23,326 nucleotides of DNA from JALYRV01 sp036675475 (GCA_036675475.1 JAKFEY010000052.1:1-23326); one strand, 5' to 3'; positions 6,369-14,026 are shown, numbered from the stretch's first letter. The notes: a model not told the origin generated them from the sequence alone. Translations and numbers: made by a program.

Positions 6369-7129
6369 TACTTGCGGCAGAAGGCGAGCAGATGCCAGCC
6401 GAAGCGCCGCACCAGCGCGCGCGGCAGCGCGTTGAAGGTGCCGACAAAGAACGTATTGAAGAGCGTGCCCTTCCAGCCCTTGTGCAGGCGCGACTTGACG
6501 GGAAACCGTTCGTAGACGACACGGACGCTGCTGAAGCCGCGGAGCAGCGCCGTGAACTCCGCGGGCGAGAACTTCCGCAGCACGGGGGCGCCCTCGTGCT
6601 CGAGATCCACGCGCATCAGTTTCGACAGCGCGTTGAGCCACGAGATGCGGTTGTAGGCCTGGAAGATGGCTTCCCCGCCCGGCTTCAGGACGCGCCGGCA
6701 CTCGTCGACCACGCGCTGCGTGTCGCTCGAATACTGGATGACGCCGTGCGCGAAGACCAGATCGAACGTGCCGTCCTCGAACGGCAGCCGCTCCGCGTCG
6801 GCGACCTGCAGGTCGACCGTCAGGCCCTGATACGCCGCGTTCCTGCGCGCCAGCTCGATGGCGCTCGGCGAGATGTCGACGCCGGTGGCCAGCGCGCCGC
6901 CCTTCGCGAACCGCATCAGGTCCACGCCCGTGCCGCATCCCACGTCGAGCACCTTTTTGCCCCGCATCCCGTCAAATGGCACGAGGCGCAGCAGGTGGTG
7001 CAGCTTGTCGAAGTGATACTCGTCGAGATCGGCAAAGAAGCCGGACGAGCCGGGCGGATGGCTGGAGATCTCGAGGTCGTGGATGTGCGTGTCCCAGTAC
7101 TCGCGCACGCGCGCATTCGCGTCAGTCAC
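6368..7129 (-). CDS. Class I SAM-dependent methyltransferase
   Basis: 253 aa from the GTG at 7129. Rossmann-fold motif I is VLDVGCGTGVD (residues 60-70), the acidic end of beta2 is GVDISPSAIELA, motif II/III is VADAERLPFEDGTFDLVFAHGVIQY, and post-motif LKPGGEAIFQAYN follows. The N-terminus (REYWDTHIHDLEISSHPPGS) and Lys/Arg-rich C-terminus resemble small-molecule or lipid methyltransferases, but the substrate is unknown. The GTG start is chosen because it lies 9 nt after a TATAGT box; a longer in-frame extension would pass through that promoter and the palindromic repeat. Its TAA shares a base with the dapF-like ATG, and the three genes form one operon with the DASS transporter. Confidence 0.88.
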   Translation of the reverse strand: MTDANARVREYWDTHIHDLEISSHPPGSSGFFADLDEYHFDKLHHLLRLVPFDGMRGKKVLDVGCGTGVDLMRFAKGGALATGVDISPSAIELARRNAAYQGLTVDLQVADAERLPFEDGTFDLVFAHGVIQYSSDTQRVVDECRRVLKPGGEAIFQAYNRISWLNALSKLMRVDLEHEGAPVLRKFSPAEFTALLRGFSSVRVVYERFPVKSRLHKGWKGTLFNTFFVGTFNALPRALVRRFGWHLLAFCRK

Positions 7130-7138
7130 AGGGTCACT

Positions 7139-7144
7139 ACTATA
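7139..7144 (-). promoter_or_regulatory. -10 box (TATAGT) of the methyltransferase-dapF-like-transporter operon
   Basis: On the minus strand TATAGT is followed by 9 nt and then the GTG start at 7129, so the transcript would be nearly leaderless. No -35 box is clear. Confidence 0.45.
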
Positions 7145-7203
7145 AGATGAACGCCGCCCGTGGTGACGCTCGCTGTGCCGGAGCCGGATACGTCCACGCG
7201 CAG

Positions 7204-7308
7204 GAGCGGTGTCCGGTGTTCCTCGGCGACGCCGTAAAAAGGACGTCGGAGGGACCGCTCTTTGGCCCGACTCGCCTCGGCGGCGCTGAGGAATACCGGA
7301 CATCGCAC
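7204..7308. repeat. 105-bp palindromic (MITE/REP-like) element
   Basis: The arms 7204-7234 and 7278-7308 are inverted repeats matching at 26 of 31 positions, with the shared core TGTCCGGT(G/A)TTCCTC. The 43-bp centre is unpaired or weakly paired. The element fills most of the space between the divergent methyltransferase and GlpD-like genes and ends 14 bp before the latter's ATG. Its size and symmetry fit a non-autonomous mobile repeat; copy number cannot be judged from one window. Confidence 0.7.
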
Positions 7309-7322
7309 CGAGCACCAGAACG

Positions 7323-8954
7323 ATGACAAGAGATCTCGATCGACTCGGCTCCGAGCATTTCGACCTGCTGGTGATCGGCGGCGGGATTCATGGGCTCGCG
7401 GCGGCGTATGACGCGGCGGGGCGCGGGCTGCGCGTCGCGCTGATCGAGCGCGACGACTTCGGCAGCGGCGCCAGCTTCAATCACCAGCGCACCGTGCACG
7501 GCGGGCTGCGGGCGCTGCAGCGCGCGAGCCTGCGGCGCGTGCGGGAGGGCATCCACGAGCGCCGCACCTTCGCCCGCATCGCGCCGCACTACATCACGCC
7601 GTTCCCGTTCATCACCGGCATCTACGGCGGCGTCACGCGCGGCCGGCTCGCCATGAAAGCCGCACTGCGCGTGTACGACGCGATCGGCCGCAGGCGCAAC
7701 GACGGCGTGAGCCAGGAGCTGCACCTGCCCGCGTCGCGGCTCGAGTCGCGCACCGCCACCGCGCGGCTGTTCCCGCTCGTCCGGCCCGAGGGCCTGAGGG
7801 GCGGCGCCGTCTGGTACGACTATCAGATGCAGCAGGCCGACCGCCTCACGTTCGCCTTCGCGCTCGGCGCCGAAGCCAAAGGCGCCGTGCTTGCCAATCA
7901 CATCGAGGCCGTCGCGCTCGAGCGCGACGCCACTGGCCGCGTCACCGGCGCGCGCGCCATCGATCGCCTCACGGGCCGCACCGTCACGATCGCCGCCGAT
8001 GCCGTGCTCGCCGCCGCCGGCGGCCACGCCGCTGCGGTGGCGGCGCTGGCCGGCATCCGGCTGGATGTGCCGCTGGTGCGCGCGATGAACGTCATGACCT
8101 CGCGCCCCGCGTCCGACATCGGACTTGCCGCGCCCACCAAAGCCGGCCGCATGCTCACCATCGTCGGCTGGCGCGGGCGTGCGCTGGCGGGAACGGGGCA
8201 AAGCGACACACTCGTGCCGTTCGACGCGGCCCCGCCGGGCCGCGACGAGGTGCTCGCGTTCATCGCCGAAATCAACGACGCGTTCCCCTCGTTCAAGCTG
8301 CAGCCGTCGGAAGTCACGCTGGTGCACCACGCCAACGTTCCCGCGTCGGCCGGCGACGGCAAACCCGATCTGCGGGCCGAGCCCGAGTTGATTTCGCACG
8401 ACAAGGACGGCGCTCCGGGCTTCTTCTCGCTCATCGGCGTGAAGTACACGACGGCGCGCAAGGCGGCCGAAGCGGCGGTCACGCGCATCGCCGCACAGCT
8501 GTCACGAAAGGTGGGGCCGAGCCGGTCAGCGCAGGACGTGCTGCCGACAGCGGAAGTCGCAGATGTCGAAGCGATCGCCATCGAAGCCGCGCGCGCCGCG
8601 CGCATCGAGCTCACGCCCGCGATGGCCCGCCACCTCTCGGCGTGGTACGGCTCCGCTACCCCGCCCGTGATTGCGGCGATGGCCGAGCGCGCGGAATGGC
8701 AGGAGCCGCTTGCCCCCGGCGCGCTCGTCACAGGCGGCGAAATCGCGCACGCGGCACGCCACGAGCAGGCGCTGCGGCTGCGCGATGCCGTGCTGCGCCG
8801 CACGCTGCTCGGCTCCGCGGGACATCCGGGCGCCGCGGCCGTCGATCGCGCGGCCGCGATCATGGCCGAGATTCACGGCTGGGACGCGGCGCGCGTCGGC
8901 GAAGAAAAACAGCTGCTGGAAGAAATCTACAGACCGCTGCCGCTCAGTAGTTGA
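7323..8954 (+). CDS. GlpD-like FAD-dependent glycerol-3-phosphate dehydrogenase/oxidase
   Basis: 543 aa. The N-terminal FAD-binding Rossmann fold shows GGGIHG (19-24) and the acidic beta2 end IERDD (41-45). The following segment (FGSGASFNHQRTVHGGLRAL) aligns with the GlpD signature, in which SSKLIHGGLRYL is more usual. The arm RTFARIAPHYITPFPFITGI also fits GlpD. FSLIGVKYTTARKAAEAAV matches the end of the DAO domain, and the last 110 residues form the helical C-terminal domain of GlpD-type enzymes. Such enzymes oxidise glycerol 3-phosphate to dihydroxyacetone phosphate at the membrane. The altered HGG signature leaves substrate identity open. No Shine-Dalgarno is seen before the ATG. The 3' end overlaps the convergent outer-membrane gene by 11 bp. 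Confidence 0.8.
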   Translation: MTRDLDRLGSEHFDLLVIGGGIHGLAAAYDAAGRGLRVALIERDDFGSGASFNHQRTVHGGLRALQRASLRRVREGIHERRTFARIAPHYITPFPFITGIYGGVTRGRLAMKAALRVYDAIGRRRNDGVSQELHLPASRLESRTATARLFPLVRPEGLRGGAVWYDYQMQQADRLTFAFALGAEAKGAVLANHIEAVALERDATGRVTGARAIDRLTGRTVTIAADAVLAAAGGHAAAVAALAGIRLDVPLVRAMNVMTSRPASDIGLAAPTKAGRMLTIVGWRGRALAGTGQSDTLVPFDAAPPGRDEVLAFIAEINDAFPSFKLQPSEVTLVHHANVPASAGDGKPDLRAEPELISHDKDGAPGFFSLIGVKYTTARKAAEAAVTRIAAQLSRKVGPSRSAQDVLPTAEVADVEAIAIEAARAARIELTPAMARHLSAWYGSATPPVIAAMAERAEWQEPLAPGALVTGGEIAHAARHEQALRLRDAVLRRTLLGSAGHPGAAAVDRAAAIMAEIHGWDAARVGEEKQLLEEIYRPLPLSS

Positions 8955-9768
8955 TCACCCACGTCAGCCCCGCGGTGACGCCGAACGTCGGATCGTCGGC
9001 CAACACCCCGATGAGCGCGCCGGCGTCGATGCGCACCGGGCCTTTTGTGAAGCGCAGCCCGCCGCGCACGATGGCGCTCGACTGCGTGCCGGGCGGCGGA
9101 TCGTTGTCGCCGGTGTGCAGCCGGCCGTTGATTTCGCCCACGACCTCGGCCGCCTGCGTCAGCGCGCGCGCCACCGACAGCCCGTACGTCAGCACATCGT
9201 TCTGCCGATCGCCGCGCGTGGCGTCGCCGAGGATGCCAATGCCGCCGTTGCCGACGATGCGGAGCGACTGGATCGTTTTCGCGACCAGCAGCGACGCGTA
9301 AAAGTCGGTCGTGTCACGACCCAGACCGCGCTCGTTGCTCGCCATCGGCAGCTTGGTCGCGAACCTCAGGCCCAGGGCTGGCCGGCCCGGCGCTTCACTG
9401 AACAGGCGCAGCTTGGTGCCGATCGTGAAGTCCTCGACGCCCGAGGTGCTGTCGCCCGTGACGGTCAGCATGTGCGCGAGCGGCGCATCGAAGCGCTCCT
9501 TGATCTGCAGCTGCTGAAACGCGGCGCCATCGATCTGAATTTCCGCGATGCCCACGCCAATGCTGACGCCGAGCGTCGGCAGCCTGAGGAGGGCGCCCTC
9601 GAGGCCGGATGCCGGAAAGCGCTGAGCCCAGATCTGATCGAAGCCAAGCTCCAGCAGGATCTGGCCCTGCGACACGACTTCCGGATCTTCGGTCACGAGC
9701 GGCCGCTGCTGCGCGGCTGCCGCGGCCGGCAGTGTCAGCATCATCACCAGAGCGAGCACTTTTTTCAC
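8944..9768 (-). CDS. Outer-membrane beta-barrel protein (MetA-pathway/transporter-like)
   Basis: 274 aa from a GTG at 9768, with AGGAG 10 nt upstream at the stop of dtd. A clear signal peptide (MKKVLALVMMLTLPAAAAAQ) is followed by alternating amphipathic strands such as QILLELGFDQIW, RPALGLRFATKLPMAS, DFYASLLVAKTIQSLRIVGN and SAIVRGGLRFTKGPVRIDAG. It ends in the aromatic-terminated strand GVTAGLTWVINY. The pattern matches the family annotated as putative outer-membrane MetA-pathway-of-phenol-degradation proteins; the specific function is unknown. It is the last gene of the minus-strand train, 12 nt after dtd, and its stop overlaps the convergent GlpD-like stop by 11 bp. Confidence 0.8.
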   Translation of the reverse strand: MKKVLALVMMLTLPAAAAAQQRPLVTEDPEVVSQGQILLELGFDQIWAQRFPASGLEGALLRLPTLGVSIGVGIAEIQIDGAAFQQLQIKERFDAPLAHMLTVTGDSTSGVEDFTIGTKLRLFSEAPGRPALGLRFATKLPMASNERGLGRDTTDFYASLLVAKTIQSLRIVGNGGIGILGDATRGDRQNDVLTYGLSVARALTQAAEVVGEINGRLHTGDNDPPPGTQSSAIVRGGLRFTKGPVRIDAGALIGVLADDPTFGVTAGLTWVINY

Positions 9769-9780
9769 AGGAAACGTCTC

Positions 9781-10230
9781 CTAAAACTGCTTCTTCGAGT
9801 CCAGCAGGATCGTGACCGGTCCATTGTTGACGAGCGACACGTCCATGTGCGCCCGGAACTCGCCGGTTTCCACGTGCAGCCCGCGCGCGCGCAGCGCGGC
9901 CGCCACGCCCTCGTACAAAGCCCGTGCCAGTTCCGGCGGCGCCGCGTGGATGAACGACGGCCGCCGGCCGCCGCGCGCGTCGCCGAGCAGTGTGAACTGC
10001 GACACCAGCAGCACCGCCCCGCCGGCCTCGCCCACATCCCGATTCATCTTCCCCGCATCGTCAGCAAAGATGCGGAGGTCGCGAATCTTGCCGGCCACAT
10101 ATTCGACGTCCGTCTCATCGTCCTGGCCGCCGACGCCGACGAGGACGAGGAGTCCGTGCCCGATCGCGCCGACGGGCCGGCCCTCGACATGCACCGCTGC
10201 GGACGACACGCGTTGGACGACGGCGCGCAT
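9781..10230 (-). CDS. dtd: D-aminoacyl-tRNA deacylase
   Basis: 149 aa, the full family length. It hydrolyses D-aminoacyl-tRNA (and Gly-tRNA-Ala) in the cytoplasm and protects translation from D-amino acids. Diagnostic motifs are MRAVVQRV at the N-terminus, SQFTL at residues 77-81 and NNGPVT at 135-140, which together form the active site between the dimer subunits. The ATG at 10230 directly abuts the palindromic repeat at 10231-10291, so the region that should hold its ribosome-binding site is repeat sequence and shows no Shine-Dalgarno. Translation probably depends on ribosomes arriving from ttcA, whose stop is 18 nt upstream of the dtd ATG. Confidence 0.95.
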   Translation of the reverse strand: MRAVVQRVSSAAVHVEGRPVGAIGHGLLVLVGVGGQDDETDVEYVAGKIRDLRIFADDAGKMNRDVGEAGGAVLLVSQFTLLGDARGGRRPSFIHAAPPELARALYEGVAAALRARGLHVETGEFRAHMDVSLVNNGPVTILLDSKKQF

Positions 10231-10291
10231 AAATGGGGACGGGTCTAATTATTTCGCGGACTCGACCAAATAATTAGACCCGTCCCCATTT
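10231..10291. repeat. Palindromic REP-like element with perfect 24-bp arms
   Basis: Arms 10231-10254 and 10268-10291 are exact inverted repeats around a 13-nt loop; each arm begins AAATGGGGACGGGTC at its outer end and is A/T-rich at its inner end. The outer TGGGGAC(A/G)G motif resembles palindromes associated with REP-associated tyrosine transposases, as I recall them. The element lies between ttcA and dtd and supplies the last 13 codons and the stop of ttcA. Confidence 0.9.
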
Positions 10292-11040
10292 TGCAGCCGT
10301 CTGTCCAACAGATGCCGGGGGTGGACGTTCGACAGCGCCTTGAGCATCGAGTTCTTCACTTCGGGGTGTTCGACTTCGAACTCCGCGAGCATACGCTTCA
10401 GGCGCTGCCGCTTCAGGCTCAGGTCCCCGCACGCCGGGCAGCAGCAGCCGATGATCGGCAGGCCACTCTCGCGCGCGTAGCTGCGCGCCTCCGGCTCGGT
10501 CACGTACACGAGCGGGCGGATGACGATGTGCTTTTCGTTGTCCGAGACGAGGCGGGCAGGCATGGCCTTGAGCGAGCCGGAGAAGAACAGGTTCAGCAGC
10601 AGGGTCTCGACGAAGTCGTCGAGGTGGTGGCCGAGCGCAATCTTCGTGGCGCCGACCTGGTCGGCCATGCGATAGAGGACGCCGCGGCGCAGCCGCGCGC
10701 ACAGCGAGCACGGCGTGTCGTCGACGTCGAGCACTTCCTCGATCTTCTCGCCGATGGTCGTGACCTCGCGCACGAACTCCCAGCCGCGATCGGCGCACGT
10801 CTTCGCCAGGACGTCGTGCTGGTAATCCTTGTAGCCCGAGTCCACGTTCACAGCGACGACCGAGAACGCGATCGGCGCGCGGCGGCGCAGCACGTCGAGC
10901 ACCTGGATCAGCGCCCAGCTGTCCTTGCCGCCCGACAGGCCCACCATGACGCGGTCGCCGTCTTCGATCATCGAGAAATCGACAATCGCCTTCGTGACCT
11001 TCTTCGCAATCTTCGCTTCGAGGGGTGTGGCGTAACTCAT
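10249..11040 (-). CDS. ttcA: tRNA 2-thiocytidine biosynthesis protein TtcA (C-terminus provided by a repeat)
   Basis: 263 aa. It makes s2C32 in tRNA using ATP and an iron-sulfur cluster. The PP-loop SGGKDS is at residues 36-41. The paired cysteines PCSLC (C111, C114) and the third region GCCCPACG (C199-C204) hold the cluster and active site. LGHHLDDFVETLLLNLFFSG is the conserved adenylation helix. Residues 1 to about 250 end in VHPRHLLDRRL, the normal family C-terminus. Residues 251-263 (NGDGSNYLVESAK) and the TAA come from the palindromic repeat, a sign of insertion near the 3' end. The gene lies 12 nt after a glycosyltransferase gene, with no visible Shine-Dalgarno. Confidence 0.94.
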   Translation of the reverse strand: MSYATPLEAKIAKKVTKAIVDFSMIEDGDRVMVGLSGGKDSWALIQVLDVLRRRAPIAFSVVAVNVDSGYKDYQHDVLAKTCADRGWEFVREVTTIGEKIEEVLDVDDTPCSLCARLRRGVLYRMADQVGATKIALGHHLDDFVETLLLNLFFSGSLKAMPARLVSDNEKHIVIRPLVYVTEPEARSYARESGLPIIGCCCPACGDLSLKRQRLKRMLAEFEVEHPEVKNSMLKALSNVHPRHLLDRRLQNGDGSNYLVESAK

Positions 11041-11052
11041 GTGTCAGAACAA

Positions 11053-12093
11053 TCAGACGATGACGAGCTTCGACACGGCGTGCGGCCAGGTGATGGCCGC
11101 GGCGTCCCCGGCAGCGGCCGCGCCCTGGCGCCGCGCCGTCGGCTCGTCCATGACGCGCGCAAGGGCCATGGCCAGGGCCTCGGCGTCGGGTTTGGCGACG
11201 TAGCCGTTGACGCCGTCGCGCACGAGTTCGGCAGGGCCGCCGCTGTCGGTGCAGGTGACGACGGGCTTCGCCGAGGAGAACGCTTCGATCGTCACGAAGC
11301 CATAGTCCTCATCATAGGGCGCAAAACAGACGGCGCGACACTTTGCGAGATGCTCCACGAGCTGGGCGTCATCTAAACGGCCGAGCAGGGTCACGCGATG
11401 CTCGAGCTTCTCTTCTTTAATAAGCCGCTCGAGCGCGTCCCGGTCTTCGCCGTCGCCACCGATGAGGCAGCGCACGCGCGCCGCGGCCGGATGCGCCAGC
11501 GCGCGAATGACCAGATCGATCCGCTTGAGCTTTGTGAGACGCGAGACGACGAACAGGTAGTCGTCGTACGCGTCGGTGCGATAGGCGCGCTGCGGAGCGG
11601 GCGGATAGAGCACTTCGCTGGGAATACCGCCCCACGTTTCGAGCCGCTTCTGAATCGTTTTCGACTGCACGAACAACTTCGTGACGTTGCGCGTGAGCAG
11701 GTATTTGTCGACGCGGTGCGTCGCCTCGCGCCGGATCATTTCCTTCAGCCGGCCCTGCGGCGACAGCGTCGTGCACCAGCTGTCCCAGAGGTCGTAGTAC
11801 TCGCGCATGGTGTGATTCAGCCAGCACACATGGCGCGGGTGGCGCACGGCATAGCTCGGATAGCGGAGGCTGATCACCTGATCGACGGGATCGCCGCCGC
11901 CCGTGCGGCCGACATCGGTGAACCACGTGGCGATGTAGGAGCTGGCCAGCCGGCCAAACCGGTTCTGCGGCGTCGTGATCACGCCGGCGTCGTGCCCCTG
12001 ATCCTCGAGGGCCCGCGCCAGCGCGCGCGCGATCACCATGTGCCCGCCTTCGGCGAGCGGCGGCGTGGACGTCACGACGGCAACGCGCGGCAT
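11053..12093 (-). CDS. GT4-family glycosyltransferase (surface glycan)
   Basis: 346 aa from the ATG at 12093, which shares a base with the stop of the preceding mini-frame (TGATG) and has GGGGAAG just upstream. N-terminal GT-B domain: VAVVTSTPPLAEGGHMVIARALARAL. The C-terminal domain contains SRLTKLKRIDLVIRAL, GGDGEDRDALERLIKE and the nucleotide-sugar-binding E-x7-E motif in APYDEDYGFVTIEAFSSAKP (about residues 262-270). The donor and acceptor cannot be read from sequence. It is the last clearly glycan-related gene of the operon and is followed by ttcA. A longer frame extending into the intergenic palindromes was rejected because of the spacing and ribosome-binding site. Confidence 0.88.
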   Translation of the reverse strand: MPRVAVVTSTPPLAEGGHMVIARALARALEDQGHDAGVITTPQNRFGRLASSYIATWFTDVGRTGGGDPVDQVISLRYPSYAVRHPRHVCWLNHTMREYYDLWDSWCTTLSPQGRLKEMIRREATHRVDKYLLTRNVTKLFVQSKTIQKRLETWGGIPSEVLYPPAPQRAYRTDAYDDYLFVVSRLTKLKRIDLVIRALAHPAAARVRCLIGGDGEDRDALERLIKEEKLEHRVTLLGRLDDAQLVEHLAKCRAVCFAPYDEDYGFVTIEAFSSAKPVVTCTDSGGPAELVRDGVNGYVAKPDAEALAMALARVMDEPTARRQGAAAAGDAAAITWPHAVSKLVIV

Positions 12094-12197
12094 CACTTCC
12101 CCGAGGGGCTTCGCCCCTCGGACTCCCCCACACCGTCGCTCGCGGGGCCCCCAACGCCCCGCTCCGCTCCGGTGATTCGCTCGCGTTGCTCGCTCAT
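12093..12197 (-). CDS. 34-codon mini-ORF bridging two operon genes, built from palindromic DNA
   Basis: The ATG at 12197 overlaps the stop of the upstream membrane-protein gene (TGATG), and its TGA overlaps the ATG of the downstream glycosyltransferase (TGATG). The 34-aa product starts MSEQRERITG and ends GVGESEGRSPSGK, with no hydrophobic core. The DNA contains two perfect hairpins (12101-12121 and 12142-12162). It may be only a spacer repeat that happens to stay open and passes ribosomes along; no protein function is claimed. Confidence 0.35.
   Translation of the reverse strand: MSEQRERITGAERGVGGPASDGVGESEGRSPSGK
12101..12121. repeat. Perfect 9-bp stem hairpin inside the glycan operon
   Basis: CCGAGGGGC (12101-12109) pairs with GCCCCTCGG (12113-12121) around TTC. 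It sits just upstream of the ribosome-binding site of the downstream glycosyltransferase. No T-run follows, so it is more likely an intragenic structure or dispersed repeat than a terminator. Confidence 0.75.
12142..12162. repeat. Perfect 7-bp stem hairpin inside the glycan operon
   Basis: GCGGGGC (12142-12148) pairs with GCCCCGC (12156-12162) around a 7-nt loop. It belongs to the same palindromic spacer as the hairpin at 12101-12121. Confidence 0.65.
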
Positions 12198-14026
12198 CAG
12201 CGTACCAGCACCGGCTTGACCTTGACGCCAAGGAAGCGGTTGTCGGTGGAACCGGGCTCGAATTGCGCGGGCAGAAAACCGCCCTCGGCCGACACGGAGA
12301 GGTTCCACACGCGCGTGCCGAGGTACGGAAATCCATCACCGGTGTCGAACGAGAGCACCGTCGTGGCGCCGGGCTGCAGGTCGTAGTCCTCGCTGCGCCA
12401 TCCGAGCCGCACCGAGCCCTTGACGGGCATCGGGCCCGCCTGCAAACCGACCTGCAGCGTCCGCACGGGATCCGGAAGCTTCATGATCAGGTCCGCGCGT
12501 GAATCGCCCCGCACCCAGAAGGCGTCGTCCGGCTCGCGGAAGAAGGCGTTGTCGTCGACGTAATAGAGCTGAAAGCGCGGATCCTGGCCGAAGAGAATCC
12601 GCACGCGGCGGATGTCGGTGTTCATCGGCAGGTCGTTGACGAGCGTGCGCTCGACCGGCAGCAGGCGCAGCGGGCCGCTCCAGGAGTGCTGGTCGGGATT
12701 GTAGGAGTAGTAGAACGGGTTGAGCACGATCTTGCCCGCGAACAGCATGCCGATCGCCCACGCCCACGCGCCCGCCGCGGCCGACGCCAGCGGCGGCAGC
12801 AGAAACACGAACATGCCGTACGCCGACATGAAATAGCGGTTGCCGATCGAGCCGCCGCTGCCGTTCCAGGTGTACGGCTGCGCGACCATGATGCCGCCGA
12901 TCTGCATCGCGCACGACAGCAGCACGAGCCATTGCCACACGGGCCGCGCGCGCGGCCGCCACAGGAAGATGGCGATGCCGAGCGCCGCCGGAAAGAAATA
13001 CGGCACGATGCCGGCGTGGCGTCCGAAGAAGTTGTAGAACGTGTTCCAGGTCAGGTTCGTCAGGAACACGTTCGGGTCGAAGATGATCTCGGTGAGCGAT
13101 TCGTTCCGCGCCTTCTCCTGGCCCACCTCGAAGCCGGCGCCCGGCGCCTCGAACGGATAGCCGGGCTGCCCGCCCGGTTTCGGATAGAACGTATTCCGCG
13201 TCGTCTCGTTGCCGATCTGTCCGCCCTGGTAGTTCCAGTCGCCGCTCGTCGCCACGTTTGCGCCGAAGAATGCGAGCGTCACGACGGCAAAGATCGCGCT
13301 CGCCACGAGCGCGCGCAGCCACTGCCGCTTCCAGAGCTGCCACAGCAGCATGGGCACGAACATCGCGCCGTTGGTCACTTTCGAAAACGTCAGGATGCCG
13401 ACGATCGCGGCGGCGGCATAGTCCGAGCGCGCATCGCGCAGCCATCGCGTGCGGCCGGCCGGCGCCACTTCCTTGTAGAGCCAGCAGAAGTACGCAAGCG
13501 TGCCCAGCGCGAAGTTGAAGACCTCCGGCGCAATCCAGAAGGCGTAGGCCGGCACGACGGTGGCCGCGACGAATGCCAGCGCGAAGGTGAGCGAGGCGGC
13601 CGGCGACGAGCGCGCATTCAGGAACGTGTACGCCGCCAGAAACGCCGCCGCGATGAGCAGCGCGTTGAAGAGCAGGAAGCCGTTGGTGCCGAAGGCCTTG
13701 ATGAACGGCGACGCCAACAGCGGATACACGAAGGACTTGCCGTAATAGAGGCGCGTGGAGTCGGGGTCGGGCCGGCCGTCGATCGTCTGCCCCTTCTTGA
13801 GGAACACGCCGGATGGACCCGACGGATATTCCTTGAAGGCGCGCAGCAGATCCTCGCGGCGGTACTCGAGGTCGCCGTCCTGCGCGATGCTGTGGCCGAT
13901 CAGGTAGTACGTGGCCTCGTCGCTGTGAAACCCGAAGGTGGCTTCGGGCACGTCGATCGACAGCGCGACGCCGCCGAACAGCGCAAAGACCAGCACCGCC
14001 GCGAGAAGACCGGGCCGCAGGTTCAC
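12197..14026 (-). CDS. Integral membrane protein, GT-C/PMT-like glycosyltransferase candidate
   Basis: 609 aa from a GTG at 14026 that overlaps the preceding glycosyltransferase stop by 4 nt. One N-terminal membrane segment (LLAAVLVFALFGGVALSI) is followed by HSDEATYYLIGHSI, whose Asp36-Glu37 resembles the acidic motif in the first external loop of GT-C enzymes. Many further hydrophobic segments run to about residue 440, with a soluble domain of about 170 residues at the C-terminus (from PVERTLVNDLPMN). That layout fits polyprenyl-phosphate-sugar-dependent glycosyltransferases of the ArnT/PMT kind. A plain O-antigen-type membrane protein is the alternative. It would act on the periplasmic face on lipid-linked glycan made by its operon partners. 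Confidence 0.7.
   Translation of the reverse strand: MNLRPGLLAAVLVFALFGGVALSIDVPEATFGFHSDEATYYLIGHSIAQDGDLEYRREDLLRAFKEYPSGPSGVFLKKGQTIDGRPDPDSTRLYYGKSFVYPLLASPFIKAFGTNGFLLFNALLIAAAFLAAYTFLNARSSPAASLTFALAFVAATVVPAYAFWIAPEVFNFALGTLAYFCWLYKEVAPAGRTRWLRDARSDYAAAAIVGILTFSKVTNGAMFVPMLLWQLWKRQWLRALVASAIFAVVTLAFFGANVATSGDWNYQGGQIGNETTRNTFYPKPGGQPGYPFEAPGAGFEVGQEKARNESLTEIIFDPNVFLTNLTWNTFYNFFGRHAGIVPYFFPAALGIAIFLWRPRARPVWQWLVLLSCAMQIGGIMVAQPYTWNGSGGSIGNRYFMSAYGMFVFLLPPLASAAAGAWAWAIGMLFAGKIVLNPFYYSYNPDQHSWSGPLRLLPVERTLVNDLPMNTDIRRVRILFGQDPRFQLYYVDDNAFFREPDDAFWVRGDSRADLIMKLPDPVRTLQVGLQAGPMPVKGSVRLGWRSEDYDLQPGATTVLSFDTGDGFPYLGTRVWNLSVSAEGGFLPAQFEPGSTDNRFLGVKVKPVLVR

Noticed and set aside
5596..6522. N-terminal extension of the DASS transporter frame through the dapF-like gene
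   Set aside because: It is in another frame of the DapF-like gene and low in complexity. The ATG at 5595, overlapping the dapF-like stop, gives a normal family N-terminus.
6369..6938. N-terminal extension of the DapF-like frame
   Set aside because: It lies out of frame over the methyltransferase; MRVIKSHAYGND at 6368 is the normal DapF start.
8944..8954. The 11-bp overlap of convergent stop regions as a regulatory feature
   Set aside because: Short convergent overlaps are common in compact genomes and nothing else marks this one.
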